A stretch of 64,000 nt of DNA from Myxococcus xanthus (GCF_900106535.1 NZ_FNOH01000001.1:682001-746000), one strand, 5' to 3'. Counted from the first letter of the stretch, positions 8,083 to 17,028 are shown. The notes: a model not told the origin generated them from the sequence alone. Program-made: numbers and translations.

Positions 8083-9114
8083 ATGTCCGAAGAGCTGGGT
8101 GAGCGTGAGAAGGAAGTCCTCCGGGCGGTCGTCCAGGAGTACATCTCCACGGGCGGGCCGGTAGGCAGTCAGCAGCTCACCCGCAGGCCGGGGTTCGAGG
8201 TGTCCTCCGCCACCATGCGCAACGTGCTGGCGGACCTGGAGGAGCTGGGCTTCCTGGAGAAGCCCCACACCTCCGCCGGGCGTGTTCCCACCGACCAGGG
8301 CTACCGCTTCTACGTGGACACGCTGGTGAAGCTGAAGGACCCGACGCCCCGGGACAGGGAGCTCATCCACGCGGGGCTCGCGCACGAGGCCGACCTGGCG
8401 GAGATGCTGGGCGAGGCCAGCCGCATCCTCCATTCGCTGACGCGTCACGCGGGCGTGGTGGTGGCGCCGCGGCCGGAGTCGGCGGTGTTCCGGCGCATCG
8501 AGTTCGTCCGGCTGCGCGAGGACCGGGTGCTCGCCATCCTGGTGGGGCAGAGCGGCCAGGTGCACAACAAGGCGATTACCGTGGAGTTCCCCATCACCTC
8601 CGACGAGCTGCTCAAGGCGAGCAACTACCTGTCGGAGTTGCTGCGGGAGGTGCCGCTGGAGTCGGCGCGCGAGCGCATCCGCGCGGAGATGGACCAGGAG
8701 CAGGCGCTCTACAACGCGCTGACGGCCAAGGCGTTGAAGCTGGGCGCGGCGGCCACGGACCTGGCGTCCACGGAGCGGATGCTCATCCAGGGCACGGGTT
8801 CCTTCTTTGAGCAGCCGGAGTTCGCGGACGTGGAGCGCATGCGCGCGCTCTTCAGGGCCCTGGACGAGAAGCACAAGCTGCTGTCGCTGCTGGACCGGGT
8901 GCAGGTGGCCAACGAGATGCAGATTTTCATTGGCGCGGAGAGCGACTTCTCCGCGGCCGGCGACGTCACCGTCATCGCCAGCCCCTACGGAAACCAGGAG
9001 CAGGTGCTGGGCACGGTGGGCGTCATCGGCCCCACGCGCATGGACTACCGGCGCGTGATTCCCCTGGTGAACTTCACCGCGCAGGTGCTGTCGCGCGTGC
9101 TGGAGAAGGTGTAG
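8083..9114 (+). CDS. hrcA: Heat-inducible transcription repressor HrcA
   Basis: The 343 residues match HrcA in length and order: an N-terminal winged helix (REKEVLRAVVQEYISTGGPVGSQQLTRR, SSATMRNVLADLEELGFLEKPHTSAGRVPTDQGYRFYVD) and the GAF-like dimerisation domain ending in VIGPTRMDYRRVIPLVNFTAQVLSRVLEKV. HrcA binds CIRCE operators in front of chaperone genes and is kept active by GroEL. No grpE, dnaK or dnaJ gene follows, unlike in many bacteria, and no full CIRCE inverted repeat is seen upstream, so autoregulation is not supported here. Convergent with the large PDZ-ended gene, 6 bp apart. Confidence 0.96.
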   Translation: MSEELGEREKEVLRAVVQEYISTGGPVGSQQLTRRPGFEVSSATMRNVLADLEELGFLEKPHTSAGRVPTDQGYRFYVDTLVKLKDPTPRDRELIHAGLAHEADLAEMLGEASRILHSLTRHAGVVVAPRPESAVFRRIEFVRLREDRVLAILVGQSGQVHNKAITVEFPITSDELLKASNYLSELLREVPLESARERIRAEMDQEQALYNALTAKALKLGAAATDLASTERMLIQGTGSFFEQPEFADVERMRALFRALDEKHKLLSLLDRVQVANEMQIFIGAESDFSAAGDVTVIASPYGNQEQVLGTVGVIGPTRMDYRRVIPLVNFTAQVLSRVLEKV

Positions 9115-9120
9115 CGGGCC

Positions 9121-11970
9121 TCACTCCGCGCGGGTGACGAGCACCTCCTGCTCACCATTCGCGCGCCGGACGTGGAGCCGCACGGGCGTGCCGGGCGCCC
9201 CCCGGGTGCGGGACTCCGCCTCCGTGCTGTCGCGCACCACCTGGCCATCCACCGCCACCAGCCGGTCCCCCACGTTGACGCCCGCGCGCGCCGCGGGCCC
9301 GTCCGGCGTCAGCCACGCGAAGGCGACGTGGCCCCGGTCCTCACTGAAGCCCGCGCCCAGCGTGCCCGGCGTGGCCCGGCGCGGGGACACCGTGACGTCA
9401 CCCACGTCGGTGGCCTCCGCCTCCGCCACCTTCACGGTGCGCGTCTCCACGCGGCCCTCCGGCGGTAGCAGCCGCACGGTGTGGATGCCCGGGCGCACGT
9501 CGCTCAGGCGGAAGCGTCCGTCCTGCCCGGTGAAGGCATCCGAGCGCCCGCCCACGGCCTTGTCGAGGAACACCGCCACCCCTGGCGCAGGGCCTCCCCC
9601 CCGGCTCCACACCGCGCGGCCGGAGATGGACGCCACGCCGCCGGTGAGCGGCACCTCCACGTCCGAGGTACCCCCGGGCCGCAGCGTCACCTGGGCTTCG
9701 CCCGTGCGGCCGTCCTCGGTGCGCACCGTCACCTTCAGCGCCTGGGCGGGCGCGTCTGGAAGCAAGAAGGTGCTGCCAGCGAAGCGCCGCGTGGTGGGCC
9801 AGGCGCCGGCCCAGGGCAGGGCCTCACCGTTGGCCTCGAGCAGCTCCAGGGTGAAGCCATCCGGAGCCGCGCCGCTGCCCGCCACCACGCGCCCGCGCAG
9901 GGTGGCCGCGGGCTCCAGCCGCACCGTGAGCGGTGCCTGGTCCTCATGCGCGGCGGGCAGCCGCCCCACGCGCCCCGCGTTGTGGGCCACCAGCTCCAGG
10001 GGCTGGGCGCCCTGGGGGCGCGGCGGCATGGCGAACTGGCCCGCCTCGTCCGCGCGCTCCTTGCGCGTCATGGGGAAGTCCCCGCCCTGGATGGCGGCCA
10101 CGATGGCCAGCGGGCTGGGCACCCCGGAGGGCTCCAGCACGACGCCGGACAACACGGAGTCTTCCTTCAACAGCAGGTCCTGCCGCACGGCGCCGCCCGA
10201 AGGCACCGTCACGAACGGGTCGCTCTCCATGTGGAAGTAGATGGCGGGCGTCTGGTGGAGCAGCGCGACCAGTTGGTAGACGCCCGCGGGCAATTCCAAC
10301 TGGAACTGGCCCTGCGCATCCGTCTCCGTGGAGGCCGTGCCCGAGCCGCCCCGAGGCACGGCGTGGACCAGCGCGGGCTCGGTCAGCGGCCCGCCCGACG
10401 CGCGCGTCACCTGTCCCCACACGGAGCCGGAGTCCGCCAGGGTGAAGTCCGCGCGGGTGACGACTCCCGCCTTCAGCGTCTCCATGCGGGACGTCCACCG
10501 CTGCGAGCCCTCGCGCCGCGCGCGCACGGAGGTGGGCCCCGCTTCCAGCCCCTCCAGCTTCCAGGCGCCCTCGGCGTCGGTGAGCGCCGTGTGCGCCACG
10601 CCAGAGAAGGACGCCGGTTCGGCGCGGACCTGCGCGCCTCCCAGCGGTCGTCCCTCCGCGTCCACCACCAGGCCTTCCAGCGCCGCCGTTGCGGGTTCCA
10701 GCCGCACGTCCAGGGGCGTGTGGCCGCCCGGGTTCACCACCACGGCTTCGAACACGCGGCCCGTCATTCCCACCGCGCGCACCGTCACGTCGTACTCGCC
10801 GGGAGGGACGTCCATCCGCCACTCGCCATCTTCCTCGGACGCCGCCCGGCCCAGCTCGCCCTGGCCGCCCGCGGGAGACGCCACCAGGATGGCCCCGCGC
10901 ACCGGCGCACCCTCCACCGTGGACACCGTGCCCGTCAGGCCACTGGCCGCGCCCAGCGTCACCATGAGCCCGCGCAGCGTCTCGCCCGGCGCGACGGACA
11001 GCGGCCCCGGCACGCGGCCCAGTTGGTCCCCACGGCGGGCGGACACGACCCACGTCCCGGCGTTGACCTCCAGCGCGAAGCCGCCGCCTTCCCCGGTGGT
11101 GACGCGCACCGGCGCGGTGCCTCCCGCCGCCACCACCTCCGCGTCCGCGACGGGCTGTCCCTTCGCGTCGACGACGAAGCCCTCCAGGGTGCTCGCGCCC
11201 CAGAGCCCCACGACGACTTCACCGGCCCGCGGCACCTGGAGCAGGCGCAAGGTGCGGCGGCTGAAGCCCGGCGCCTCGGCGGTGAGCTCGTAGCGTCCGG
11301 GCGCCAGTTGCGTGAAGGCGAAGCGACCCTGGGCGTCACTCGCCGTCTCCGCCACTTCTTCCGGCAAGCCGGTGGGGGCCGCCCAGGCCGTGGGCGTTCC
11401 GGGGTAGGGCCGCAGCGTCAGTGTGGCGAGCGGCACCGGCTCCTCTCGCCCCTCCGCCACGGTGCGCCCACTCAGCGTCACGCCGTCGGGCAGGCGCAGC
11501 TCGACGGCCGTCTCCGCCTCGCCGAGCGGACGCGTGGCCTCCAGCCGCACGGGGCCGTGGTCCGGGGCATGCGCGGACAGCAGGTAGTCGCCGGGCGCCG
11601 CGGGCAGGCGGAGCACGCCGCCATCCGCCGTGGTGCCCTCGCCCGCGCGGCGCCACGGCGTGGCCCCGGTGCCGTCCGCGCCCACCCGCAGGTAGGCCCG
11701 CACGCGCGCGCCCGTCACGGGCCCCTGGGCGTTCACCACGCGCACCACGAAGGCGCCCAGCTCGGCGTCGGGGGCGGTCTCCAGCGGCGGGGTGGGCGGC
11801 GTGCTGGCGCGGGACGGTGCGCCGTTGGTGACGGGCGCTGGCGCGTTCAAGGCCGCGGCCTCCGGGCGCGCGCCGGCGGGGGCCGCGGGGACGGGCATGC
11901 GGAACCACAGCAGCAGCACAGCCGCGATGGCCAGGCACAAGGCAATCAAGAAGGGGGTTCGATGGCGCAC
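9121..11970 (-). CDS. Large membrane-anchored/secreted protein with many carboxypeptidase-regulatory-like repeats and a C-terminal PDZ domain
   Basis: A 949-residue protein. Residues about 8-25 (LIALCLAIAAVLLLW) form a signal anchor, followed by an Ala/Pro-rich linker. Eight or more beta-sandwich units of the carboxypeptidase-D regulatory type follow, recognisable by recurring G.V.D..G.P...A.V, DA.G.F....L..G.Y.L.A strings. The last 80 residues form a PDZ-like domain (VAFAWLTPDGPAARAGVNVGDRLVAVDGQVV). Such repeats are usually structural extracellular modules, and PDZ domains bind C-termini of partners or substrates. No catalytic domain is visible, so it may be a scaffold in the periplasm or on the cell surface. 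The gene stands alone on the minus strand. Confidence 0.85.
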   Translation of the reverse strand: MRHRTPFLIALCLAIAAVLLLWFRMPVPAAPAGARPEAAALNAPAPVTNGAPSRASTPPTPPLETAPDAELGAFVVRVVNAQGPVTGARVRAYLRVGADGTGATPWRRAGEGTTADGGVLRLPAAPGDYLLSAHAPDHGPVRLEATRPLGEAETAVELRLPDGVTLSGRTVAEGREEPVPLATLTLRPYPGTPTAWAAPTGLPEEVAETASDAQGRFAFTQLAPGRYELTAEAPGFSRRTLRLLQVPRAGEVVVGLWGASTLEGFVVDAKGQPVADAEVVAAGGTAPVRVTTGEGGGFALEVNAGTWVVSARRGDQLGRVPGPLSVAPGETLRGLMVTLGAASGLTGTVSTVEGAPVRGAILVASPAGGQGELGRAASEEDGEWRMDVPPGEYDVTVRAVGMTGRVFEAVVVNPGGHTPLDVRLEPATAALEGLVVDAEGRPLGGAQVRAEPASFSGVAHTALTDAEGAWKLEGLEAGPTSVRARREGSQRWTSRMETLKAGVVTRADFTLADSGSVWGQVTRASGGPLTEPALVHAVPRGGSGTASTETDAQGQFQLELPAGVYQLVALLHQTPAIYFHMESDPFVTVPSGGAVRQDLLLKEDSVLSGVVLEPSGVPSPLAIVAAIQGGDFPMTRKERADEAGQFAMPPRPQGAQPLELVAHNAGRVGRLPAAHEDQAPLTVRLEPAATLRGRVVAGSGAAPDGFTLELLEANGEALPWAGAWPTTRRFAGSTFLLPDAPAQALKVTVRTEDGRTGEAQVTLRPGGTSDVEVPLTGGVASISGRAVWSRGGGPAPGVAVFLDKAVGGRSDAFTGQDGRFRLSDVRPGIHTVRLLPPEGRVETRTVKVAEAEATDVGDVTVSPRRATPGTLGAGFSEDRGHVAFAWLTPDGPAARAGVNVGDRLVAVDGQVVRDSTEAESRTRGAPGTPVRLHVRRANGEQEVLVTRAE

Positions 11971-12049
11971 GAGCTCGGCCTCCCCCGCGTCCGGCCGTCG
12001 CCGTCGCGGCTGCCCACAGTGTAGGCCAGCCTCGCAGTGAACCGAAACT

Positions 12050-13021
12050 TCAGGAGGGCGCGGGCGCGTAGACGCGCAGGGCCGCGGGGGCCACCTCGAA
12101 GCGCATGGGCGTCTTGCCCACGAGCTCGCCGTCCGCGTTCACCTCCTGGACGGGGGCGGCCTCCACGTAGAGCCGCGCGGCGCGCAGAGCGGTGACGGCG
12201 GGGTGCTCCACGTGCTCGCCCGAGCGCAGGGACAGGGCCACCCGCATCAACGTGGCGATGTCCTGGAGCTGGCCCAGGCCGGTGCCTTCGTGCCCCGACG
12301 CGGCGGAGGGCGCGGCGATGGCGTAGATGTCCAGCCGCCGGTCATCCAGCCGGGCATCGGGCGCCACCATGTTTCCGGCGCCGTGGTAGAGGCCGTTGCC
12401 CACCACCAACTGGAGCACGTCCAGCGCCAGCTCCTGGTCATCCGCCTTCAGCCGGATGTGGAAGGGGCGCAGGTCCTTCATCTCCGCCGCGGCCGCCACG
12501 GGGTAGGCCAGCTTGCCCGCGCGCTGCTTCAGCCGCTTCGTCAGCCGCTTGGCGATGCCGGTGGCCAGTCCGAGGCTGGCGGCGTTGAGGAAGGGGCGCC
12601 CATTGGCCAGGCCCACGTCCACGCGGGCCGTGTAGCCCTGGGCGATGACGTCACAGGCGGCCTCGATGTCGGGCGGGATTCCCAGCGAGCGCGCGAAGTC
12701 GTTGCCAGTGCCCAGCGGGAGGACGCCCAGCGTCACGTCGCGGCCCAGCAGCCGGACCACCGCGCGGCTCAGGGTGCCGTCGCCTCCTCCCACGATGAGG
12801 CGGCGGGTGCCCCGTGCCACCATCCGCTCCACCACCGCGTCCAGCCGATCCGCTCGGGACAGCGCGTGGCATTCGACGATGGAGACACCCCGCGCCACGA
12901 GTGTTTCCCTGGCGGTCTCGAACGCCTCACGCCCTGAACGCGAGCGCGTATTCACCACCAACACCGCGGGGCCGTCATTCAGGACGGGCCTGCATGGGGG
13001 CTTGATGAGGGCGGGTTCCAG
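12050..13021 (-). CDS. Diacylglycerol/sphingosine kinase-family lipid kinase (YegS-like)
   Basis: The catalytic domain is clear: VLVVNTRSRSG opening strand, GGGDGTLSRAVVRLLG nucleotide-binding loop and LPLGTGNDFARSLGIP. Downstream lies the lid domain (NAASLGLATGIAKRL, VVGNGLYHGAGNMVAPDARLDD). The enzyme would phosphorylate a lipid at the inner membrane. The start is unusual. The open frame begins at 13237, but a strong AGAGGAGG site sits at about 13025-13032 and the only codon it serves is CTG at 13021, giving 323 residues as in the family. An upstream GTG at 13063 is the alternative if CTG is not used. Confidence 0.85.
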   Translation of the reverse strand: MEPALIKPPCRPVLNDGPAVLVVNTRSRSGREAFETARETLVARGVSIVECHALSRADRLDAVVERMVARGTRRLIVGGGDGTLSRAVVRLLGRDVTLGVLPLGTGNDFARSLGIPPDIEAACDVIAQGYTARVDVGLANGRPFLNAASLGLATGIAKRLTKRLKQRAGKLAYPVAAAAEMKDLRPFHIRLKADDQELALDVLQLVVGNGLYHGAGNMVAPDARLDDRRLDIYAIAAPSAASGHEGTGLGQLQDIATLMRVALSLRSGEHVEHPAVTALRAARLYVEAAPVQEVNADGELVGKTPMRFEVAPAALRVYAPAPS

Positions 13022-13293
13022 GGTGCCTCCTCTTTCGTGTCGCCCGCCAATTTGTGCACGCACTGCCCGTCCGGCCAGCGGGACGCGAGGTGGTGTCGTG
13101 CGCGCAGCCTCGCCGCGAGTCGCCCCGTGCTTCGGTGCATTCCCGATGTCGGGTGCCACGTGGGCGTGCATGCGTGCGTCGGCGGGTGAACAAGTCCATC
13201 CGGCTGCGCGCTTCCGGATGGGTGGGTGACTGCTCACCTCTGCGCTGGAGCTGGCCCCATGCAGGTGTCAGTCAGGCCTGGAGAGCAAGTCGC

Positions 13294-13770
13294 ATGGCAC
13301 GAGGAAGCAAGGCGAAGTACACGGCGAAGCAGAAGCGGATGGCCGAGCACATCGAAGAGGGCTACGAGAAGCGCGGCGTCTCCGACGAGACGGCCGAGTC
13401 CCGGGCCTGGGCTACCGTGAACAAGCTCACGGGCGGCGGGATGAAGAAGGGCGGCTCGGGCGGCAAGGCCAAGGTCGCGCGCAGCCGTCCCCTGGCGCGG
13501 AAGAACGCGCGCAAGGCGGGCCGCAAGGGAGGCAAGGCCACCGCCGCGAAGCGCGCCGGCACCCGTCGCCGCGCCGCCACCGGCCGCACGCGCAAGCCCG
13601 CTGCTCGAGCCATGCGTTCGGGTTCCAAGTCCACCGCCGCCCGGGGCACCTCGGCCCGTCGCGCCACCGCCCGTCGCACCTCCACCGCGAAGCGGCCTGC
13701 TTCCAAGTCCCGGAGCGGTACGCGTCGCGGAACCAGCAGCCGCGGCTCGCGCGGACGCACCCGTACCTAG
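13294..13770 (+). CDS. Small basic protein: plasmid-stabilisation-like N-terminus with histone-H1-like Lys/Arg/Ala/Ser tail
   Basis: Encodes 158 residues. The first 50 (MARGSKAKYTAKQKRMAEHIEE... ESRAWATVNKLTGGG) match small proteins often labelled plasmid stabilisation proteins, which are widespread on chromosomes. The remaining 100 residues are Arg/Lys/Ala/Ser/Thr repeats (KARKAGRKGGKATAAKR, TSARRATARRTS) resembling eukaryotic H1 tails, so nucleic-acid binding is likely. The start ATG matches the family; GGAGAG lies upstream. It ends at a strong hairpin shared with the convergent HAD gene. Confidence 0.85.
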   Translation: MARGSKAKYTAKQKRMAEHIEEGYEKRGVSDETAESRAWATVNKLTGGGMKKGGSGGKAKVARSRPLARKNARKAGRKGGKATAAKRAGTRRRAATGRTRKPAARAMRSGSKSTAARGTSARRATARRTSTAKRPASKSRSGTRRGTSSRGSRGRTRT

Positions 13771-13780
13771 CACGCGGCCG

Positions 13781-13810
13781 CTTCCCCATCCCTCTCGTGG
13801 GGTGGGGAAG
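13781..13810. terminator. Bidirectional hairpin terminator between convergent genes
   Basis: A 12-bp stem starting CTTCCCCA and ending TGGGGAAG, with loop TCTCGT, lies in the 55 bp between the convergent basic-protein and HAD genes. It can fold equally from either strand. There is no long T tract, as is common in GC-rich myxobacteria. Confidence 0.65.
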
Positions 13811-13825
13811 GGCGGGGGCGCGGCT

Positions 13826-14542
13826 TCAGCGCCGCTCGTCGTCCTTGGCCACCTGGCTGGTGCCGGACTCGTTCCAGGGCCATTCGCGCCGGGACGCCTC
13901 GTAGCGCGCGAGCAGCGCCGCCGGGTCCTTCACCAGCGTGCGGCAGCCCGCGGCGCGCAGGTCATCCGGAGGGAAGCCGCCCGCGAGCACGCCCACGGAG
14001 GGCAGGCTCGACTTGTTGGCGGCGAGCGCGTCATAGGGCGTGTCGCCCACGACGACCGTCACGTCCGGAGAGGGCTTGCCCAGCCGCGCCAGGGCGGCCT
14101 CGAAGATGTCCGGGTGGGGCTTGCTCTTGTCCACCTCGTCCGCGCTTGTCTTCGTCTCGAACAGGCCTTCGATGCCGCACAGCTTCACGTAGTGCTTCAG
14201 CTCCTGCTCTTTCGCGCTGGAGGCCAGCACGATGCGGATGCCGCCCGCGCGCAGCCGCTGGAAGAGCTCCCGTACGCGGGGGAAGGGACGCACCTTCGGC
14301 AGGAACTCGTCCAGGAACAGCTTGCCGCGGTATTCGTCCAGCTCCTTGCCGAAGCGCTCCACTTCCTCGTCATTGAAGAAGACGGGGATGAGCTGGTCGG
14401 CGCCCTTGCCAATCTGGCTGCGCACGTGCGCGAACGGGATGTCCCGGCCGAAGTGAAGGAAGGCGCGCCGCCATGCCTCGGCGTGCTCGTCCACCGAATC
14501 CACCAGGGTTCCATCCACGTCGAAGATGACGTTTTCCACCAT
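13826..14542 (-). CDS. HAD-superfamily phosphatase (phosphoglycolate-phosphatase-like)
   Basis: This 238-residue protein shows all four HAD motifs: nucleophile Asp in IFDVDGTLVDS, motif II Ser in VLASSAK, motif III Lys in DKSKPHPDIF and the acidic motif IV in VVVGDTPYDALAA. The alpha-helical cap after motif I is typical of beta-phosphoglucomutase and phosphoglycolate-phosphatase relatives. It probably hydrolyses a small phosphomonoester in the cytoplasm; the true substrate is not determinable. It lies 46 bp upstream of a lipoprotein gene in the opposite transcriptional order, so co-transcription with that gene (which ends at 14589) is possible. Confidence 0.92.
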   Translation of the reverse strand: MVENVIFDVDGTLVDSVDEHAEAWRRAFLHFGRDIPFAHVRSQIGKGADQLIPVFFNDEEVERFGKELDEYRGKLFLDEFLPKVRPFPRVRELFQRLRAGGIRIVLASSAKEQELKHYVKLCGIEGLFETKTSADEVDKSKPHPDIFEAALARLGKPSPDVTVVVGDTPYDALAANKSSLPSVGVLAGGFPPDDLRAAGCRTLVKDPAALLARYEASRREWPWNESGTSQVAKDDERR

Positions 14543-14588
14543 GTGCCTTGTCCCTCGGCCCCGAAGGTGGGGATGCCGAGGGTGGCGG

Positions 14589-15392
14589 TCAACCGTCCGT
14601 GGGCTGGGTGGCGGGGGTGGACTCCACCAGTGTCCGCGTCTGTACGTCGTAGCCTTCGGGGGCGGTGAGGGTGAAGCCGTCGTTGGGCAGGGCCGCGTTC
14701 AGCTCCACGCGCGTGAGCACCGTCTCACCTACGCGCTTGCCTCCCTGCCACCGGCCAAGGCGCTTGGGCACGCACAGCGACAAGGCCGCGTCACAGTGCT
14801 CCTCCTCCACGCGCTCCTCGGCCGCGGCGCCGTCCGGTGAGACGGTGCGCCGGCCCAGGAAGTCCAGCTGGGGCCAGCGCAGCACGTAGACCATCTCCAG
14901 TCCCGCGGCGTCACCGTCCAGCTTCTGCACCAGCTCCACCGCCTGCGGCGCCAGCGGGTGCGTGGCGCGGCGGACCGTCGCATGGCTCAGCAAGAGCGGC
15001 GTCCGGAAGCCCTCCGGCATGAAGGGGTGGAACGTCTCCGACAGGAAGCCGGCGAGCTTCGCGGGCGGCAGCTCCGAGGTGAAGGTTGCGAAGCGCTTCT
15101 CCCCATCGAACTGCTGGAAGAAGTGCGCGCCGTCCCACGCGAAGGTGCGCGAGGCGGGCGGGCCCAGCGTGCCACGCAGGCGCTGTGGCGCGCGGTATTC
15201 GAAGGTGAACGTCACCGGCTCCAGCCCCGCGTCCTGCACGGTGCCTGCGATGCGGTAGCTCTTCAGCTTCGCTTCGCGGGTGGCGAGCCCGGCTTTGACT
15301 TCGGGCAGCAGCATGGCCGCGTCATCGCCGCCCTTCTTGGGGCAGCCGGTGAGGGCCGTCAGGGCACACAACAGGAGGAGGCGTTCACGCAT
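14589..15392 (-). CDS. Lipoprotein, LolA/LolB-like fold suspected
   Basis: The 267-residue product starts MRERLLLLCALTALTGC, a signal peptide ending in an LTGC lipobox, so it is lipidated. The rest resembles envelope beta-barrel-sheet carriers of the LolA/LolB/DUF4292 kind: repeated strands such as YRIAGTVQDAGLEPVTFTFEYRAP and a C-terminal LTAPEGYDV. No catalytic motif is seen. ATG at 15392 fits the signal peptide; the frame runs six codons further upstream. It could carry lipid or lipoprotein in the periplasm, but this is inferred from general pattern only. Confidence 0.7.
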   Translation of the reverse strand: MRERLLLLCALTALTGCPKKGGDDAAMLLPEVKAGLATREAKLKSYRIAGTVQDAGLEPVTFTFEYRAPQRLRGTLGPPASRTFAWDGAHFFQQFDGEKRFATFTSELPPAKLAGFLSETFHPFMPEGFRTPLLLSHATVRRATHPLAPQAVELVQKLDGDAAGLEMVYVLRWPQLDFLGRRTVSPDGAAAEERVEEEHCDAALSLCVPKRLGRWQGGKRVGETVLTRVELNAALPNDGFTLTAPEGYDVQTRTLVESTPATQPTDG

Positions 15393-15401
15393 GGGAGGGC
15401 A

Positions 15402-15438
15402 CAAAAGCAAGAAGGCCCGCCTGTCGCCAGGGGGCCTT
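15402..15438 (-). terminator. Rho-independent terminator of the small lipoprotein gene
   Basis: On the minus strand, AAGGCCC and GGGCCTT arms (15412-15418 and 15432-15438) are followed by CTTGCTTTT. It is placed 33 bp after the stop at 15471. Confidence 0.75.
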
Positions 15439-15470
15439 CCGCATGAACCGCGCGGCTTGCGCGGTGTGGA

Positions 15471-15818
15471 CTACTTGACCGCCACGCCCACGGCGCTGGA
15501 GCTGGTCACGCCGATGATGGTGCCGGTCAGGGCGTAGATGCCGTGACGCGCGGTGGTGCCCGCGGTCAGCAGCTCCACCTTGGAGGCGCCCATGGCCTTG
15601 GCCTCGGCGATGAGCAGCTTGTTGATGACGGTGTCGAGGTCGCTCTGCACGATGTCGACGATGTGGAAGATGGCGGTCAGGCCCAGGGCGTTGGCCTGAA
15701 CAACGGCCACGGCCTCACCGTTGGAGGCGATCTCCGTGCCGGAGACAACGGCGCTCTCAACGCTGGTGCAGGCAACCATGCTGCTGGCGGCAACGGCGGA
15801 CAGGACGAGCTTCTTCAT
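15471..15818 (-). CDS. Small lipoprotein, unknown function (TRL-like)
   Basis: Encodes 115 residues. MKKLVLSAVAASSMVAC is a lipoprotein signal with Cys at position 17. The mature part is small, Ala/Val/Gly-rich and has the strings ALGLTAIFHIVDIVQSDLDTVINKLLIAEAKAMGASKVELL, reminiscent of TRL-like small lipoproteins; the resemblance is from memory. The ATG at 15818 is chosen because the signal peptide begins there and GAGGGGAAAG precedes it. The gene is monocistronic, with its own promoter at 15910-15937 and terminator at 15402-15438. Confidence 0.8.
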   Translation of the reverse strand: MKKLVLSAVAASSMVACTSVESAVVSGTEIASNGEAVAVVQANALGLTAIFHIVDIVQSDLDTVINKLLIAEAKAMGASKVELLTAGTTARHGIYALTGTIIGVTSSSAVGVAVK

Positions 15819-15909
15819 GTTCTTTCCCCTCTTGAATTGGATGCTTGTGTGGCGGCCGGACGCCTTGGAGAGCAACCGGCCGTTGTCTTGAGACCTTCAA
15901 GCGGGCGGG

Positions 15910-15937
15910 GTCGTAGCAGATGTCGACTCCATGTCAA
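15910..15937 (-). promoter_or_regulatory. Sigma-70-type promoter for the small lipoprotein
   Basis: Reading the minus strand, TTGACA (15937-15932) is a perfect -35 hexamer. It is separated by 16 bp from TACGAC (15915-15910) as a -10. It lies about 90 bp before the ATG at 15818. Confidence 0.5.
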
Positions 15938-16029
15938 GGTCCGTCCGAGACACTTGGTATCGCTCCGGTTGGGCGGCTGCGCGTTGCAATGCACATCTCC
16001 TCTTGCTAGCCAACCTCGAGGCTCCCTTC

Positions 16030-17028
16030 ATGGACACCGTCTCTGCTGCCCGCCCCGCGCCGCGTTACTGGGTGCACCTGTTGCTCCTGGTGCTGACGGT
16101 AGGGACCACCTTCACCTCGTATCTGCTCTACTTCCATTTCCAGCGGCCCTACTCACTGGGAGAGGTGTCCCCCGAAGCGGCCTTCCGCGCGCTGGCCTTC
16201 AGCCTGTCGCTGCTGGCCATCCTGGGGACCCACGAGATGGGGCACTACGTGTTGGCGCGCTGGCACCGGGTTGAAACATCCCTGCCATATTTCATCCCGC
16301 TGCCGGTGCTCGGCGTGGGCACGCTGGGCGCCGTCATCCGCATTCGCGACCGCATCCCGAACCGCAACGCCCTGGTGGACATTGGCGCGGCGGGACCGCT
16401 CGCGGGGTTGGTGGTGGCCCTGCCCATCCTCTTCTGGGGGTTGGCTCACTCCACCGTGGTGGATGCGCCGGACATCCCGTCCACCCTCTTCCCGGGGGAC
16501 GGCTCGCTGTGGGTCATTGGCCGGGACGTCTTCACTTGGGTGATGGACCGCGTCACCAACGCGCCGCCCGCGCCGGAGACGCCTTTCAACGGCGTGCAGA
16601 CGCTCTTCGGCGACAGCCTGTTGATGCAGGGCCTGACGCGCCTGGCCTTGGGGCCGCTTCCGGAGGGCAAGGACATCCTGGTCCATCCGGTGGTCATCGC
16701 TGGCTGGTTCGGGCTGCTCGTCACGCTGCTGAACCTGATGCCCGTGGGGCAGCTCGACGGCGGGCACCTGGCCTATGCGCTGTGGGGCCGGCGCGCGCAC
16801 TGGGTGGGCCGCGCGGTGGCGTTGGTGCTGTTGGTTCTCACCCTTTTCGTCACCGCGTCCTGGGGCTTGTGGCTCCTGGTGACGAGCAAGCTGGTAGGCT
16901 TCGGCCATCCCGAGGTGGTGGAACCCCAGGAACCGCTCAGTCCACTGCGGAAGTGGATCTGCGCGCTGTGCCTGCTGGCACTCATCGGCTGCGCCATGCC
17001 CATTCCCCTGCGCCAGGTGATGACATGA
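16030..17028 (+). CDS. Site-2-protease-like M50 membrane metalloprotease
   Basis: A 332-residue multi-pass protein. The zinc motif HEMGH (His68, Glu69, His72) sits in one membrane helix and the third ligand motif QLDGGHLAY (Asp243) in a later one, as in S2P-type proteases that cut substrates inside the membrane. The sequence LPYFIPLPVLGVGTLGAVIRIR is typical of the bacterial EGY1-like branch. ATG at 16030 is chosen since the preceding 33 open codons contain no membrane-like start and the family starts near the first helix. Its stop overlaps the next gene by ATGA. Confidence 0.92.
   Translation: MDTVSAARPAPRYWVHLLLLVLTVGTTFTSYLLYFHFQRPYSLGEVSPEAAFRALAFSLSLLAILGTHEMGHYVLARWHRVETSLPYFIPLPVLGVGTLGAVIRIRDRIPNRNALVDIGAAGPLAGLVVALPILFWGLAHSTVVDAPDIPSTLFPGDGSLWVIGRDVFTWVMDRVTNAPPAPETPFNGVQTLFGDSLLMQGLTRLALGPLPEGKDILVHPVVIAGWFGLLVTLLNLMPVGQLDGGHLAYALWGRRAHWVGRAVALVLLVLTLFVTASWGLWLLVTSKLVGFGHPEVVEPQEPLSPLRKWICALCLLALIGCAMPIPLRQVMT

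Noticed and set aside
9481..12024. 847-codon plus-strand frame
   Set aside because: Lies opposite the carboxypeptidase-regulatory/PDZ gene, has no motif and no ribosome site.
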